The notes beneath the pieces are model-generated. The model searched no databases. It was not told where the DNA came from and was given only the letters and a program-made list of their open reading frames with translations. Both the position numbers and the translations under genes were made by a program. Positions 27,942 to 36,845 of a stretch of DNA of 64,000 nucleotides are shown here, piece after piece. Positions within the stretch are counted from its first letter, which is position 1; the number at the start of each line of letters is the position of its first letter. Origin of the DNA: Tuwongella immobilis (lineage in GTDB: Bacteria; Planctomycetota; Planctomycetia; Gemmatales; Gemmataceae); contig NZ_LR593887.1 of assembly GCF_901538355.1 (NCBI RefSeq), positions 6,114,920-6,178,919 of the forward strand, in the 5' to 3' direction.

Positions 27942-28859
27942 TTATGCGATCAGGGAGGATTTTTCCGAACGGGCCGCGACTGGTGGCGAGCTGTGAAAGA
28001 GCGTCAGGCCGCGGCCATCCGCATCGATTCGGGCCTTGGGATAGACCAATATTACCTCGCGCAACGTCTGTAAAAATCGCCGACGGAAATCACGAACGCG
28101 GCCAAATCCTTGACCAAATTGCTCATATAGCGACACCCAATCAATGAATTGCGGCCGATTGGGAGCGATTCGATGCAGTCGTTGAGCAAGCCACACATAG
28201 ACATCTAATGCCATGGATGAGGAGCCTAACGCAGATACTGCCCGCCGATCTAACGGCACCGCATGCTTGCCCAACGAACGATAATATTCATCGCTTAACC
28301 GGACCGTTGATGGCCACAGAACGCGTTGATCTTCCTGTCGCGGAAACCACAAATCGAAGGCGGATACAAATTGAGCATTCACCTGCACCGCGCGGCCATC
28401 TTCGACCACGCCCATTCGCACGGTCGCGGCCGCGAGACGGGCCAGTTGATCCTTCAGCGTCCGCAACTGCTGGCCGTTGGTTTCCATCCGCAATGCCCGC
28501 GCGAACGCGGTCATCGAGTCTTCGACTTCGACCACCGGCGAGCCCGTTCGCACCGCTTCGGTGGCCAAATGAATCAGTACCAGTCGCGGTTTTTCCCCAT
28601 ATGGCAGGCCCATTTTGACAAATTCGCCGGTGCGTGGATCAAGAGCGGAACCCGCCTCGATGCGAAGCGACGCCAGCCCTTGCCGACGGTCCCATTCGCG
28701 GACGTTATCGCCTGGATTGCGATACGGAATGCCGCATTGACAATGCACGGTATGCAGAAAATCAATGCGATTGGGCGGCGATCCCTGAATCTCGGCGGAT
28801 GCCTCGATGAGCCGCATTTGCTGTCGCGTTGGCAGAAATTGCGAGAGTTTATTGGCCAT
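27942..28859 (-). CDS. repA: RepA-type plasmid replication initiator
   Basis: A protein of 305 residues. ATG 28859 is preferred over GTG 28865 because GGGG lies five bases upstream. The sequence matches RepA_C-type initiators of broad-host plasmids: LHTVHCQCGIPYRNPG near residue 38, GLPYGEKPRLVLIHLATEAV near 85, the DNA-binding section LKDQLARLAAATVRMG, and ALDVYVWLAQRLHRI with DWVSLYEQFGQGF. It is encoded facing away from the transfer-like operon, with its 3' end beside the iterons it should bind. It gives good evidence that this block is or was a replicon. No copy-number or antisense RNA is evident. Confidence 0.85.
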   Translation of the reverse strand: MANKLSQFLPTRQQMRLIEASAEIQGSPPNRIDFLHTVHCQCGIPYRNPGDNVREWDRRQGLASLRIEAGSALDPRTGEFVKMGLPYGEKPRLVLIHLATEAVRTGSPVVEVEDSMTAFARALRMETNGQQLRTLKDQLARLAAATVRMGVVEDGRAVQVNAQFVSAFDLWFPRQEDQRVLWPSTVRLSDEYYRSLGKHAVPLDRRAVSALGSSSMALDVYVWLAQRLHRIAPNRPQFIDWVSLYEQFGQGFGRVRDFRRRFLQTLREVILVYPKARIDADGRGLTLFHSSPPVAARSEKSSLIA

Positions 28860-28984
28860 CGCCACCCCGCGATTCCGCTCGAATATCGCCTCGGAAAATG
28901 CCCCTTTTCATGTCGGCAAGTGTAACAGGTTGCTCGGTTCGCGCAACTGCTGTCTGAAATCTCAGGCCGGTTCGCGTGCGGATT

Positions 28985-29983
28985 TCAGCCAGGAATGCTG
29001 TTGACGAGATCCCACGTCACACGCTTCTTCCGCCGGTCATACAGTCGCGTCGTCCTCGGATCCGCATGGCCAACGAGATATTGCACATCCTCCAGTGGTT
29101 GGCCGGCTTGCAGCAACGTCGTCACGGTTTTCACGCGAAAACTATGCGGGGTGATTCGCTCGGAGAGGTTAGCTGCCTTGCAACGCCGCTTGATCATTCG
29201 GCGCATATATTCTGGTGTCATGTTCGATTTATTTGTGATCAATCGACGGCTTGATTTGTCCCACTGAACGCAGCGAAACAGTGGCGCATCGCGGTTCATT
29301 CGTGGATCACAATCGATATCAGCAGCATGCTGATAGGCTCGCAGCCATGATTCCAAGTCGGGCCGCACCGGAACCGCCCGCCGTTTGCCGTTTTTCTCCC
29401 GGAAATGCAGCGTGGTGATGCTCCCATCGTCCCGGATGTCGCCCAACCGCAACGCCGCGATTGCCCCGACACGAGCCCCCGTGAAATTCAGCACGCCGAT
29501 GATCGCCCGATCACGCAATCCAAGCACATTGGATGTGTCGATTGTCGAGAGTAAACGCCTCACCTCGGCGGTGGTAATTTCAGCCGTTTTCCCCTCATCT
29601 TGGCTGTATCTCGCCCGCCGAACGGATGCCGCCGGGTTGATGTCCAGCAGACGCTCAGCCACCAAATGATCAAAAAGCGATCGCAACGCGGCCAAGTGTT
29701 GTTTTTCCGTCGGCACCGCCCAACCCCGCTCGTTGAAATACCGAGCGATCAGCCCCGCCGTGACACCTTTCGGGGGTACGCCGCGAGTATCACACCAGGC
29801 AAAAAACTGCCGAGCGGCCCGCAGATATGCCTTCCGCGTGTGCGAATTCGCAATCCGCCCCGCAAAGAAGTCATCGCACGCTCGACGAAACGAATCGATT
29901 TCCTCAAATGGAAGAATCTCATGTTTATTTCGCGACGTTAATTGGTGATCGATCATCATGAATGACCGTAGCGCGAATCCCAT
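28985..29983 (-). CDS. Xer-like tyrosine recombinase
   Basis: Up to 332 residues from ATG 29983; ATGs at 29959 and 29956 are alternatives, and none has a clear ribosome site. The N-terminal SAM-like domain (NSHTRKAYLRAARQFFAWCD) precedes the catalytic part. Active-site residues are readable: Arg in GARVGAIAALRLGD, Lys in FREKNGKRR, His-x-x-Arg in TPHSFRVKTVTT, His in YLVGHADPRTT and the nucleophile in RLYDRRKK. It sits 125 bases from the initiator gene, as resolvases of planctomycete plasmids often do, and could resolve multimers. A perfect dyad lies just upstream of its start. Confidence 0.85.
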   Translation of the reverse strand: MGFALRSFMMIDHQLTSRNKHEILPFEEIDSFRRACDDFFAGRIANSHTRKAYLRAARQFFAWCDTRGVPPKGVTAGLIARYFNERGWAVPTEKQHLAALRSLFDHLVAERLLDINPAASVRRARYSQDEGKTAEITTAEVRRLLSTIDTSNVLGLRDRAIIGVLNFTGARVGAIAALRLGDIRDDGSITTLHFREKNGKRRAVPVRPDLESWLRAYQHAADIDCDPRMNRDAPLFRCVQWDKSSRRLITNKSNMTPEYMRRMIKRRCKAANLSERITPHSFRVKTVTTLLQAGQPLEDVQYLVGHADPRTTRLYDRRKKRVTWDLVNSIPG

Positions 29984-29996
29984 ACGCTGTCAATCA

Positions 29997-30028
29997 CTGG
30001 GTGGGATAACGTCCTTTATCCCACCCAG
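29997..30028. repeat. Perfect 13-bp inverted repeat upstream of the recombinase
   Basis: CTGGGTGGGATAA and its exact complement TTATCCCACCCAG are separated by six bases. It starts 14 bases upstream of the recombinase ATG at 29983. Perfect arms with a 6-bp centre resemble a tyrosine-recombinase core site or an operator; as RNA it would be a stable hairpin. It lacks a following T run on either strand, which argues against a simple terminator. Confidence 0.6.
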
Positions 30029-30178
30029 CCTGTAAAAATTAAATATCTTCACAGGAATGCTCATGGTGATTTTTAAACTGAGAATCACTCCGGACGTTGG
30101 AGTCGCTGGAGCGTCCCGATTGAGCCACCAAAGTCCCCCAACCTCACGCGCTTTTCTTGAAACACCTTTGCGGATCCA

Positions 30179-30221
30179 TGGAACAAGCCCCCCCAACATG
30201 GATGTTGAGGGGCTTGTTCCA
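30179..30221. repeat. Long hairpin downstream of the integrase gene
   Basis: TGGAACAAGCCCC pairs perfectly with GGGGCTTGTTCCA, and an inner AACAT/ATGTT pair extends the stem. It stands 46 bases past the integrase stop at 30268. It could be a transcription terminator for the integrase (minus strand), although no T run follows, or part of the attachment region. Apart from this and the other dyad, the 29984-30267 gap shows nothing I can name. Confidence 0.5.
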
Positions 30222-30267
30222 GTTACCGGAGCCTGTTCGTTGGGTGAATCGCCAATGGGCTGGCTGC

Positions 30268-31335
30268 TTACATGGATTGGTTCGCGTTGGCTTCGTTCAA
30301 AGTTCGCATCAAATGCTCGCTACTCTCCGCGAGGTGCTGATAAGTCTTTGCAATCATGGTGCCATCGCAATGACCGAGTAATTCGGCCACGGTCAGGTGA
30401 TCGACGCCGGACACCAGCAGACGTTGTGCAAAGCTATGACGAAAGCTATACGCTGCATACTTGACGCCGAGCGACTTCTTCAGGCGAGCGAAACGGCAGG
30501 ACATGGCCGATGCAGTCCACGGCAACCCATCGGCGTTTTTGAACAGGATGCCGGTCGGCGTTGCGACAAGGCGGCGTGATAGCGCTGCTTCAGCACGTGC
30601 AGTCAGGTAGATCACTCGGGCTTTTCGCTTGCCTTTGGATTCGGCGGGGGGAAAGACCACGCGGTGACGTGGCAGATCCACGTGCCGCGCCTCGATCCGT
30701 TTGATCTCCATCGGCCGGCATCCGGTTTCCCACGCAAACTCAAGAACATCGCGGAATGGATCTCCTTCCGGGTAATGGTCGCGGATTTTGATCCAGTCAT
30801 CGGGTGTGATTACCTGTTCACGCCGGGCTGGCGATGGTTTGCGAATCTTGCGGATCGGGTTGGATTCGATGTACCCGAGTTCTTCACCCCAGGCATACAC
30901 TCGTTTGATTGCTGCAATGGCGTTGCGGCGATAGGTTTGTCCCCAATCGGGGTACTTGTCGATCCATTCGACAATGTGATAGGGACGCAGGCTTGTTGCT
31001 GGAAGCGAAATTGCATCGGGCAGTGATTCGATAAACCGCTGCAAATGCCAGAGATAGCCGTCATAGGTGCGTGAAGCCCGGTGTGTCTTGCACCAATCAA
31101 GATATTTGTCACACAAGTGGGCGACTGACAAGGCTGCAGAGTTGTCAGAAGGTTGCGCCGTGTTGGATCGTAAAGAGATTTTTCGCTGAGCAACAATCTC
31201 ATGAAATTGAGACCATGCTGCTTTTTCAGTAGTAGAATTTTTGGGTCCAGGTGCCAACTTGATTTGTTGACCATCGAGCTGGATGTACCAGGCGTTTCGA
31301 GCAGTGCGGAAAAACGGCTTTGGTTGATGTGCCAT
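30268..31335 (-). CDS. int: Tyrosine integrase next to a tRNA gene
   Basis: A protein of 355 residues; ATG 31335 has GGGAGG eight bases upstream. The N-terminal arm-binding-like part is basic. A core-binding domain (YLDWCKTHRASRTYDGYLWH) and the catalytic domain follow. Catalytic residues: Arg in ETGCRPMEIKRIE, Lys in SKGKRKARVIYL, Arg in YSFRHSFAQRLL (with Tyr where most have the first His), His in ELLGHCDGTMIA and Tyr in KTYQHL. It is a phage-type integrase. The gene's 5' end lies 89 bases from the 3' end of a tRNA gene, the classic arrangement for an element integrated at that tRNA. Confidence 0.88.
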   Translation of the reverse strand: MAHQPKPFFRTARNAWYIQLDGQQIKLAPGPKNSTTEKAAWSQFHEIVAQRKISLRSNTAQPSDNSAALSVAHLCDKYLDWCKTHRASRTYDGYLWHLQRFIESLPDAISLPATSLRPYHIVEWIDKYPDWGQTYRRNAIAAIKRVYAWGEELGYIESNPIRKIRKPSPARREQVITPDDWIKIRDHYPEGDPFRDVLEFAWETGCRPMEIKRIEARHVDLPRHRVVFPPAESKGKRKARVIYLTARAEAALSRRLVATPTGILFKNADGLPWTASAMSCRFARLKKSLGVKYAAYSFRHSFAQRLLVSGVDHLTVAELLGHCDGTMIAKTYQHLAESSEHLMRTLNEANANQSM

Positions 31336-31423
31336 GGTCAGAACCTCCCGTAAGTAAGACGGGTGGGGAGGCGTTTCTCTGCCACAGTTTTCTGCCAGCG
31401 AAGGCAGATTTGTCGTAAGTCAT

Positions 31424-31495
31424 TACACCCGATAGGATTCGAACCCACGACGATCGGTTTATAAGACCGACGCTCTGCCGTTGAGCTACGGGAGG
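31424..31495 (-). tRNA. tRNA-Ile(UAU)-like gene
   Basis: The minus strand folds as a tRNA: D-arm GCTC...GAGC, anticodon arm TCGGT-CTTATAA-ACCGA with anticodon TAT, and a T-arm with TTCGAAT loop. No CCA is encoded. The acceptor stem pairs at only five of seven positions (CCTCCCG against CGGGTGT), and the T-stem uses two G-T pairs. An AUA-reading UAU tRNA is uncommon in bacteria, which usually use a lysidine-modified CAU tRNA. The 3' end faces the integrase gene, so the 3' half may have been replaced on integration. It could be a non-functional hybrid. Confidence 0.7.
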
Positions 31496-31791
31496 GAGTG
31501 CGAACCGACATATGCCATCGCGTATCATGCGCTCCCCTCCTTTCTCACAACGACACTCGGCGGCACGGGAAATCCTGCCGTCAGCCGAGCTTCCCATGCC
31601 AATCGTCGATGTTTTTCAGTTTCACAGTCTTAACAAACGATACCACCACGATCCCACGCTTGTCAATCCAATTCGACCGATGTCGGATTGTGGGGATAGT
31701 CTTGACGTTCCGGGCCGAATGTTCGATTGATTGCATGAGTGAACCAATTGAACACCCGTGATCGGACTCGAAGTTCATTCCCGGCAAGGAG
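31496..31791. other. Intergenic stretch at the element-chromosome junction
   Basis: These ~295 bases separate the tRNA from the first chromosomal gene. I see no convincing gene, terminator or promoter. A minus-strand frame can be read through part of it but has no ribosome site and no recognisable similarity. The tRNA promoter should lie in the first 60 bases. Confidence 0.4.
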
Positions 31792-32985
31792 TTATGCACG
31801 CACTTGGGCGAGTTTCGCGGCGAGGAATTGAATGGCGTCGCGGCGTTCGCGGGCGACGGATTCGATGGTCGCCCAGTCGCCCACACGTTTGGCCAACTCG
31901 TAGACACCGGGGCAGCTCAATTGGCCTTCGGGCACCGCGGCGAGGAATTGCTTGGCGGTGGCGAGTGCTTCTTCGGTGCGGCCAATGCGGACGAGCAGAT
32001 TCACCAGCACCTCGGCGGGGTAGATTTCGCCATCGACTTGGGCCGCTTCCGCTTTCGCGTGGAAATGGGCGATCCCGGCATCGACTTGTTCGCCGTCCAA
32101 CACTTGAAAGAAAATCTCCGCATCGTGATACAGCTTCTCAAACGGCGGGTTGCCTTCGCTTTGGAATGGCGTGGTCAACTGCTGACCATATTGGCAAAGT
32201 TGTCGCGCCAATTTGCGTTCTGGGCAATCGGGGAGTTGCATCGCAAATTGAATTACTGCCGAGAGATGCGACAAATCAATGTGATACGCCCCTTCTGCGA
32301 ATAGTTCGGCATTCCCGGCCAGCAATTCGGGGATGGTCGCGGATTCGGGCGGGGTCGGCTTATCGTGGGCGGCAATGTCACTGCGGAGCCGTTCGGCCAA
32401 CTGATCGGCCAGCGACTGCACCAACCGCTTGGTGCAATGCTCATGCACGTCGGGCTGCCGACTGAAATCCTGGCTGGACAATGTCGTGATGGCATTGCAG
32501 ATGCCATAGCGTTCGACAATGAGATCGAATCCGCGTTTGGGATGCACCCCTTGATAGAGCGCAATGTCAATCAGCGGTTGGACATCGGCATCCGGCGCGG
32601 GATTGGCCGCATCCAGGGCATCCATCACCGGCTGCGGTTCACCGAGCATGCGGTAATAGACCCATGCATGCGCTAAGTCGTTGCGGCTCAAGTAGATGCC
32701 GCCAACTTCACGCCCCGCTTGCCGAATGGCGTCTTCGTAGGCGTCGTGGTGCTGTTCGGGAATGTCGGTGGCGGGGCCAGAGGGAAATGGCGGGACGCCC
32801 AATTCGAGCCGCTTGCGCATCAGCAGCGCATAGAACAGAGCGTCGAAATGTCCTGCCTCGCGCAATTGGGCAATCAGGGCATCGATGGCTTGGGCGGGGC
32901 CACCGGATTGCAACGCATCGTGGAGCCGATCGAACACGGCCAATTCCAACGGGGGCGGTCCCACGGGTGCTTCGGTATCGAACAT
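31792..32985 (-). CDS. Conserved hypothetical protein (helical, TPR-like)
   Basis: A 397-residue protein. ATG 32985 is chosen because GGAG lies about 11 bases upstream; an in-frame start at 33030 lacks one. The sequence is acidic and helical with repeated ALxAA/LAxA patterns. The ends look TPR-like (EVLVNLLVRIGRTEEALATA and YYRMLGEPQPVMDALDAANP). No signal peptide and no catalytic motif are seen, so a cytoplasmic protein of unknown function. It is the first gene on the chromosomal side of the tRNA and is divergent from the large secreted protein to its right, leaving a 277-base promoter region. Confidence 0.7.
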   Translation of the reverse strand: MFDTEAPVGPPPLELAVFDRLHDALQSGGPAQAIDALIAQLREAGHFDALFYALLMRKRLELGVPPFPSGPATDIPEQHHDAYEDAIRQAGREVGGIYLSRNDLAHAWVYYRMLGEPQPVMDALDAANPAPDADVQPLIDIALYQGVHPKRGFDLIVERYGICNAITTLSSQDFSRQPDVHEHCTKRLVQSLADQLAERLRSDIAAHDKPTPPESATIPELLAGNAELFAEGAYHIDLSHLSAVIQFAMQLPDCPERKLARQLCQYGQQLTTPFQSEGNPPFEKLYHDAEIFFQVLDGEQVDAGIAHFHAKAEAAQVDGEIYPAEVLVNLLVRIGRTEEALATAKQFLAAVPEGQLSCPGVYELAKRVGDWATIESVARERRDAIQFLAAKLAQVRA

Positions 32986-33262
32986 CGGTGCCAATCTCCA
33001 GAAAATCGCAACCCATTTGCGGCGGGCCATCTTGCGGCAAGGGATGCAATTGTATCGCAGCGTTGGGCGGGTCCGCTAGTGGCGAGTCGGTGGGATACGG
33101 CAGATTCTGCCAATCGGAGCGCCGGTTCGCTGGCCACGACGGCGACGGATGGTCGGAAAACTCGCCTTTCGTTTTTTCTCAAGTGCGGGTAGATCCTCGC
33201 CGATGCGGAATTTCCCTGGGGGGAATTTCGGGGGTGTAGTTCGGATGGAGGAGCCGCTGACC

Positions 33263-36200
33263 ATGCGGAAATCACGCACGATTCCTGTTCCACGCGTGTG
33301 GTGCCTAGCCGTGGTCCTGGTGGTGGGACTGGCGGGCAGCAGCCCGGGGCAGGTCATCCATCGCAATGGCTTCGCGGGGCGATCCGTCGCCTGGATTCGC
33401 GGAGAAGACACGGTTCGCGGGGTGGAGAAGCTTCACGCCCTCACCGAGCAGTTCGCGCACAGCCTGCCCAGCAGCGAACACATCGCCATGGAATTCCCGC
33501 CCAATGCGGTCGATCCGGCGATTAGCGAATTTATCTATCCCACAAGCCACGCACCGGTTACGGAAGAACTGTCTGCCAGTGTGTGGGTAAAGGCCACGCG
33601 GCCCAATATCGAACTGCGAGCGCGAGTCGTCCTGAAAGGGATGGCCAACCCCAAACGGCCAAACGAACCGATGACCGTGGTGCTGGTCGGGAATCGCTAC
33701 CAAATGCTGGGCCGTTGGCAGCGATTGGAACTTCCGCGTCCCGAACAATTGCTCCGCAGTCAGATTACCGCCCTCCGCGCCAGTCTGGGCAACATCCCGG
33801 TCAATTACGAAGAAGCGTACATCGATCGGTTGATGCTGAATGTCTATTCCGGGCCGGGGCTGGTGGATGTCTATGTGGACGACTTGGAAATTGGCCCGGT
33901 GAAGCCGAACACGACTCCGAATCGGGGAATTGCCCCAGCGGATGCGGGGGGCATGCCGGCTGCAACTCCGCTGGGCACGCCCGGTCAAGCCGTCGGGCGA
34001 GTGCCGCGAAACGAGCGGGGAATTCTCGTTGAATTGCAGCGGGAACGGCTGATGGTCGGCGGCGTCCCGTTCTTTTTCCGAGCGATTCGCCACTCGGGCA
34101 CACCGTTAACCACCCTGCGCGAAGCGGGCTTTAATACTGTCTGGTTTGATGTCAACACTCCGGAAGCGGAACTCGAAGAAGCGATTCTGAACGGCTTCTG
34201 GATTGTGCCATCGCTGCCGTTGTTGCCCAGCAGTGAACTCACGCAAACGTCGCAAGAAGGGACGATTCCCGGCCAACTCGCCGGGCGACCGGGTGCTCCC
34301 AGCATCGCCACCGCCCGCACGACCGAAGCGCTGGCCACTTCCATCAGCCGATTCCTCTCCGGGGATAGCGTGTTGTTTTGGGATCTCGGCGGCGGCCGAA
34401 ATCGGGATCAATTCCCGAATGTGCAGCTCACTTCCCGAGCGATTCGGGCATCCGATCCGCAGCGTCCCCGTGCCGTCAGTATTGTCGATGGCTTCAGCCA
34501 ATACCCGGAAGCGGTGGATATGATCGCCGCGCACCGATGGCCGCTGATGACCAGTTTGGAACTGAACAGTTACCAAAACTGGCTGAATCAACGTCGGCTC
34601 TTGACCAGTTCGGGCACGTTCATGTGGACGTGGGTTCAAACGCACTTGCCGGAAAGCCTGTCGCAAGTGCTGTACAACCGCTCGACGCAAGGTTCGTTCT
34701 CCGATCCGGTCGGCCCGCTGCCGGAACAAATCCGCCTGCTGACGTATATTGCGGTGGCATCCGGCTGTCGCGGATTGGGATACTGGTCCGATCAGTTCCT
34801 TTCCGACTCGCACCAAGGCCGCGATCGATTGCTGCAATTGGCGCTGTTGAATCTGGAATTGAAGATGCTCGAACCAGTGCTGGTGAGCATTACCGATACT
34901 CCCGTGTGGCTGGAAACCAACCATCCCGAAGTGAAGGCGGCGGCGATTCGCTACGACAAGGGGCTTCTGGTGCTGCCGATCTGGATGGGGAGCGGCTCGC
35001 AGTTTGTGCCGGGCCAAGGCTCGGTGGCGAATCTGGAAATTGTCGTGCCGCAGGTGCCCAACTCGGCTCAACCGTGGGAAATTGGCCCCGGCCAAGTGCG
35101 CTCGCTGCAACCGAATTTGTCGCGGGTGCTGGGCGGCACGCGGATTGTGCTGCCGGAATTCGACCTCACATCCGCCATCGTCTTTACCAGCGACCTTTCG
35201 CCGACTGGAATTGTGGTCCGCTGGCAAGATAATGCCCGCGCTTACGGTCCCACGGCATCGCAATGGGCGATGGATTTGGCCGCGCTGCAAATTCAACAGG
35301 TGGCGAAGATCCATCAGGATCTCGAATTCCAGGGCATCGCCCCGCGCGTGCCGGATGGCCCATCCCTGCTGCGGGAAGCGACTCGTCGTCACGCGGAAGC
35401 GGTGCAAGCGGCCCGCAATGGCGATTATCGCACGGCGTATCTGCAAGCCACGCGGGCACTTCGGCCACTGCGAATTCTGATGCGCACGCACTGGGAAAAT
35501 GCCACTCGCGGCATGTACAATTCCACCGGCACGCCCTATGCCGTGAGCTTCTACACGCTGCCCCGACACTGGGAGATGTTCCGCGACTTGCGGACGCATT
35601 CCGTTGGACTGAATCTCCTGCGGCAAGGGGATTTGGAAGTGTCGGCACTGCGCGATCCGCAGATTCGCGTTTCCGGGGCCACCGATCTCGACCCGGTCCC
35701 GGCGATTCAACCCGCACAGGCCAAATCGGGGGAAAATTTCCAGCAATTTGTCTCGCCCAAACTTCCGGGGTGGACCATCGAATGGGATTCGATCGAAGAA
35801 GATCGCATGACCCCGAAAGTGTCGCTGGTGTCGACCGCGAAATTGCTGCCCAAACCGCCGCAACCCAAGACCGAGCCACCGTTTCGGCTTCCATATGAAC
35901 CCAGCGACACCTCGCGGTTCCCCGATCCGAATGCGGACAAACCGCAACCGAAACTGGGGACCACCGCGCTGCGACTGCAAATTGAGCCGAAGATGGTGAA
36001 GAACGAAAAAGGCATTCCCAAGCCGGTTCGTCCTACGCTGGAACGCACGTATGTCAAAGTAACAACGCCGACGCTGCAACTGCCCAGCAATAGTCTGGTG
36101 CGGATCAGCGGTTGGTATCGAATTCCGAAGGGGATTCGCGGCTCCGCAGAAGGGGCGATGGTCTTCGACACCTCTGGCGGGGAGATGTTGGGATTGCGAC

Positions 36201-36631
36201 AAACCGCCGCCGGGGAATGGACTCCCTTCCAACTCTATCGGCGCGTGGATGAACGCGGTTTGCTCGCCGTGTCGTATCTGCTGGTCGGCATTGGCGAAGT
36301 CTACTTCGACGATCTGAAAGTGGAACCCATCACGCAGTACGCACCGCCGGTGGGCACCGTCACCCGCCCTGCCCCGATTCCCGCTCCGGGATCGGCTCCC
36401 GTACCCGCCCGCACGACGGCCATGCCCGGCGCTCCGTTCAATCCGAGCGGCTCGGGCTCCATCGGTCTGCCGATCATGCCACCGACTGCGCCGACGCTCC
36501 CCGAATCGCCCGCGCCGATGCCGATGCCAGTGGCTGCGCCGACTGGTCCCGGCACCGCGAACCCGACACCGTACAGCCCACGCAGCGCCACGCCTACGCC
36601 AGCCGTGGTGCCGCCGCGCAAGCCTCTGTAA
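33263..36631 (+). CDS. Large secreted protein with glycosidase-like barrel segment
   Basis: A protein of 1122 residues starting at ATG 33263 with GGAGGAG upstream. The N-terminus is a signal peptide (basic MRKSR, hydrophobic VWCLAVVLVVGLAG, cleavage near SPGQ). Residues ~30-200 look like a carbohydrate-binding-type beta domain. From about 240, GILVELQRERLMVGGVPFFF and LREAGFNTVWFDVNTPEAEL recall the start of a TIM-barrel glycoside hydrolase, but I cannot assign catalytic acids. The final ~100 residues are rich in Pro, Ala and Thr, a typical low-complexity linker or wall segment. It is exported; the substrate is unknown. Confidence 0.75.
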   Translation: MRKSRTIPVPRVWCLAVVLVVGLAGSSPGQVIHRNGFAGRSVAWIRGEDTVRGVEKLHALTEQFAHSLPSSEHIAMEFPPNAVDPAISEFIYPTSHAPVTEELSASVWVKATRPNIELRARVVLKGMANPKRPNEPMTVVLVGNRYQMLGRWQRLELPRPEQLLRSQITALRASLGNIPVNYEEAYIDRLMLNVYSGPGLVDVYVDDLEIGPVKPNTTPNRGIAPADAGGMPAATPLGTPGQAVGRVPRNERGILVELQRERLMVGGVPFFFRAIRHSGTPLTTLREAGFNTVWFDVNTPEAELEEAILNGFWIVPSLPLLPSSELTQTSQEGTIPGQLAGRPGAPSIATARTTEALATSISRFLSGDSVLFWDLGGGRNRDQFPNVQLTSRAIRASDPQRPRAVSIVDGFSQYPEAVDMIAAHRWPLMTSLELNSYQNWLNQRRLLTSSGTFMWTWVQTHLPESLSQVLYNRSTQGSFSDPVGPLPEQIRLLTYIAVASGCRGLGYWSDQFLSDSHQGRDRLLQLALLNLELKMLEPVLVSITDTPVWLETNHPEVKAAAIRYDKGLLVLPIWMGSGSQFVPGQGSVANLEIVVPQVPNSAQPWEIGPGQVRSLQPNLSRVLGGTRIVLPEFDLTSAIVFTSDLSPTGIVVRWQDNARAYGPTASQWAMDLAALQIQQVAKIHQDLEFQGIAPRVPDGPSLLREATRRHAEAVQAARNGDYRTAYLQATRALRPLRILMRTHWENATRGMYNSTGTPYAVSFYTLPRHWEMFRDLRTHSVGLNLLRQGDLEVSALRDPQIRVSGATDLDPVPAIQPAQAKSGENFQQFVSPKLPGWTIEWDSIEEDRMTPKVSLVSTAKLLPKPPQPKTEPPFRLPYEPSDTSRFPDPNADKPQPKLGTTALRLQIEPKMVKNEKGIPKPVRPTLERTYVKVTTPTLQLPSNSLVRISGWYRIPKGIRGSAEGAMVFDTSGGEMLGLRQTAAGEWTPFQLYRRVDERGLLAVSYLLVGIGEVYFDDLKVEPITQYAPPVGTVTRPAPIPAPGSAPVPARTTAMPGAPFNPSGSGSIGLPIMPPTAPTLPESPAPMPMPVAAPTGPGTANPTPYSPRSATPTPAVVPPRKPL

Positions 36632-36651
36632 TTTAGCACATGGCCAATCAT

Positions 36652-36702
36652 TCGATTCTCGTCTCCAGCCCGATTTCGGATCGCGACTGGAACGAGAATC
36701 GA
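36652..36702. terminator. Hairpin after the large secreted protein gene
   Basis: TCGATTCTCGT-CT-CCAG pairs with CTGG-A-ACGAGAATCGA around an 18-base loop, 22 bases past the stop at 36631. The position fits a terminator, but the downstream T run is weak (GGTTTCC). Confidence 0.45.
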
Positions 36703-36845
36703 ACGGTTTCCAGATGACGGAATCAAGATTCAAGGGGTAGAACCGGCAAAGTTGGCCCGGCTCCCCTTGGCGAATGTCGTTCAGCCGTCTAAGATGGAAT
36801 TTTTGGGCAGCCGAACCGAATCAACTGCTTTTCAGGAGGGGATCT

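Noticed and set aside
31581-31907. Short minus-strand frame at the element border
   Set aside because: It partly overlaps the 3' end of the 31792 gene, has no ribosome site and no family resemblance that I can defend.
34106-36733. A long open frame (875 codons) antisense to the large secreted protein
   Set aside because: It is Arg/His-rich without domains, and the sense frame has a signal peptide, ribosome site and normal codon use. It is a GC-driven shadow.
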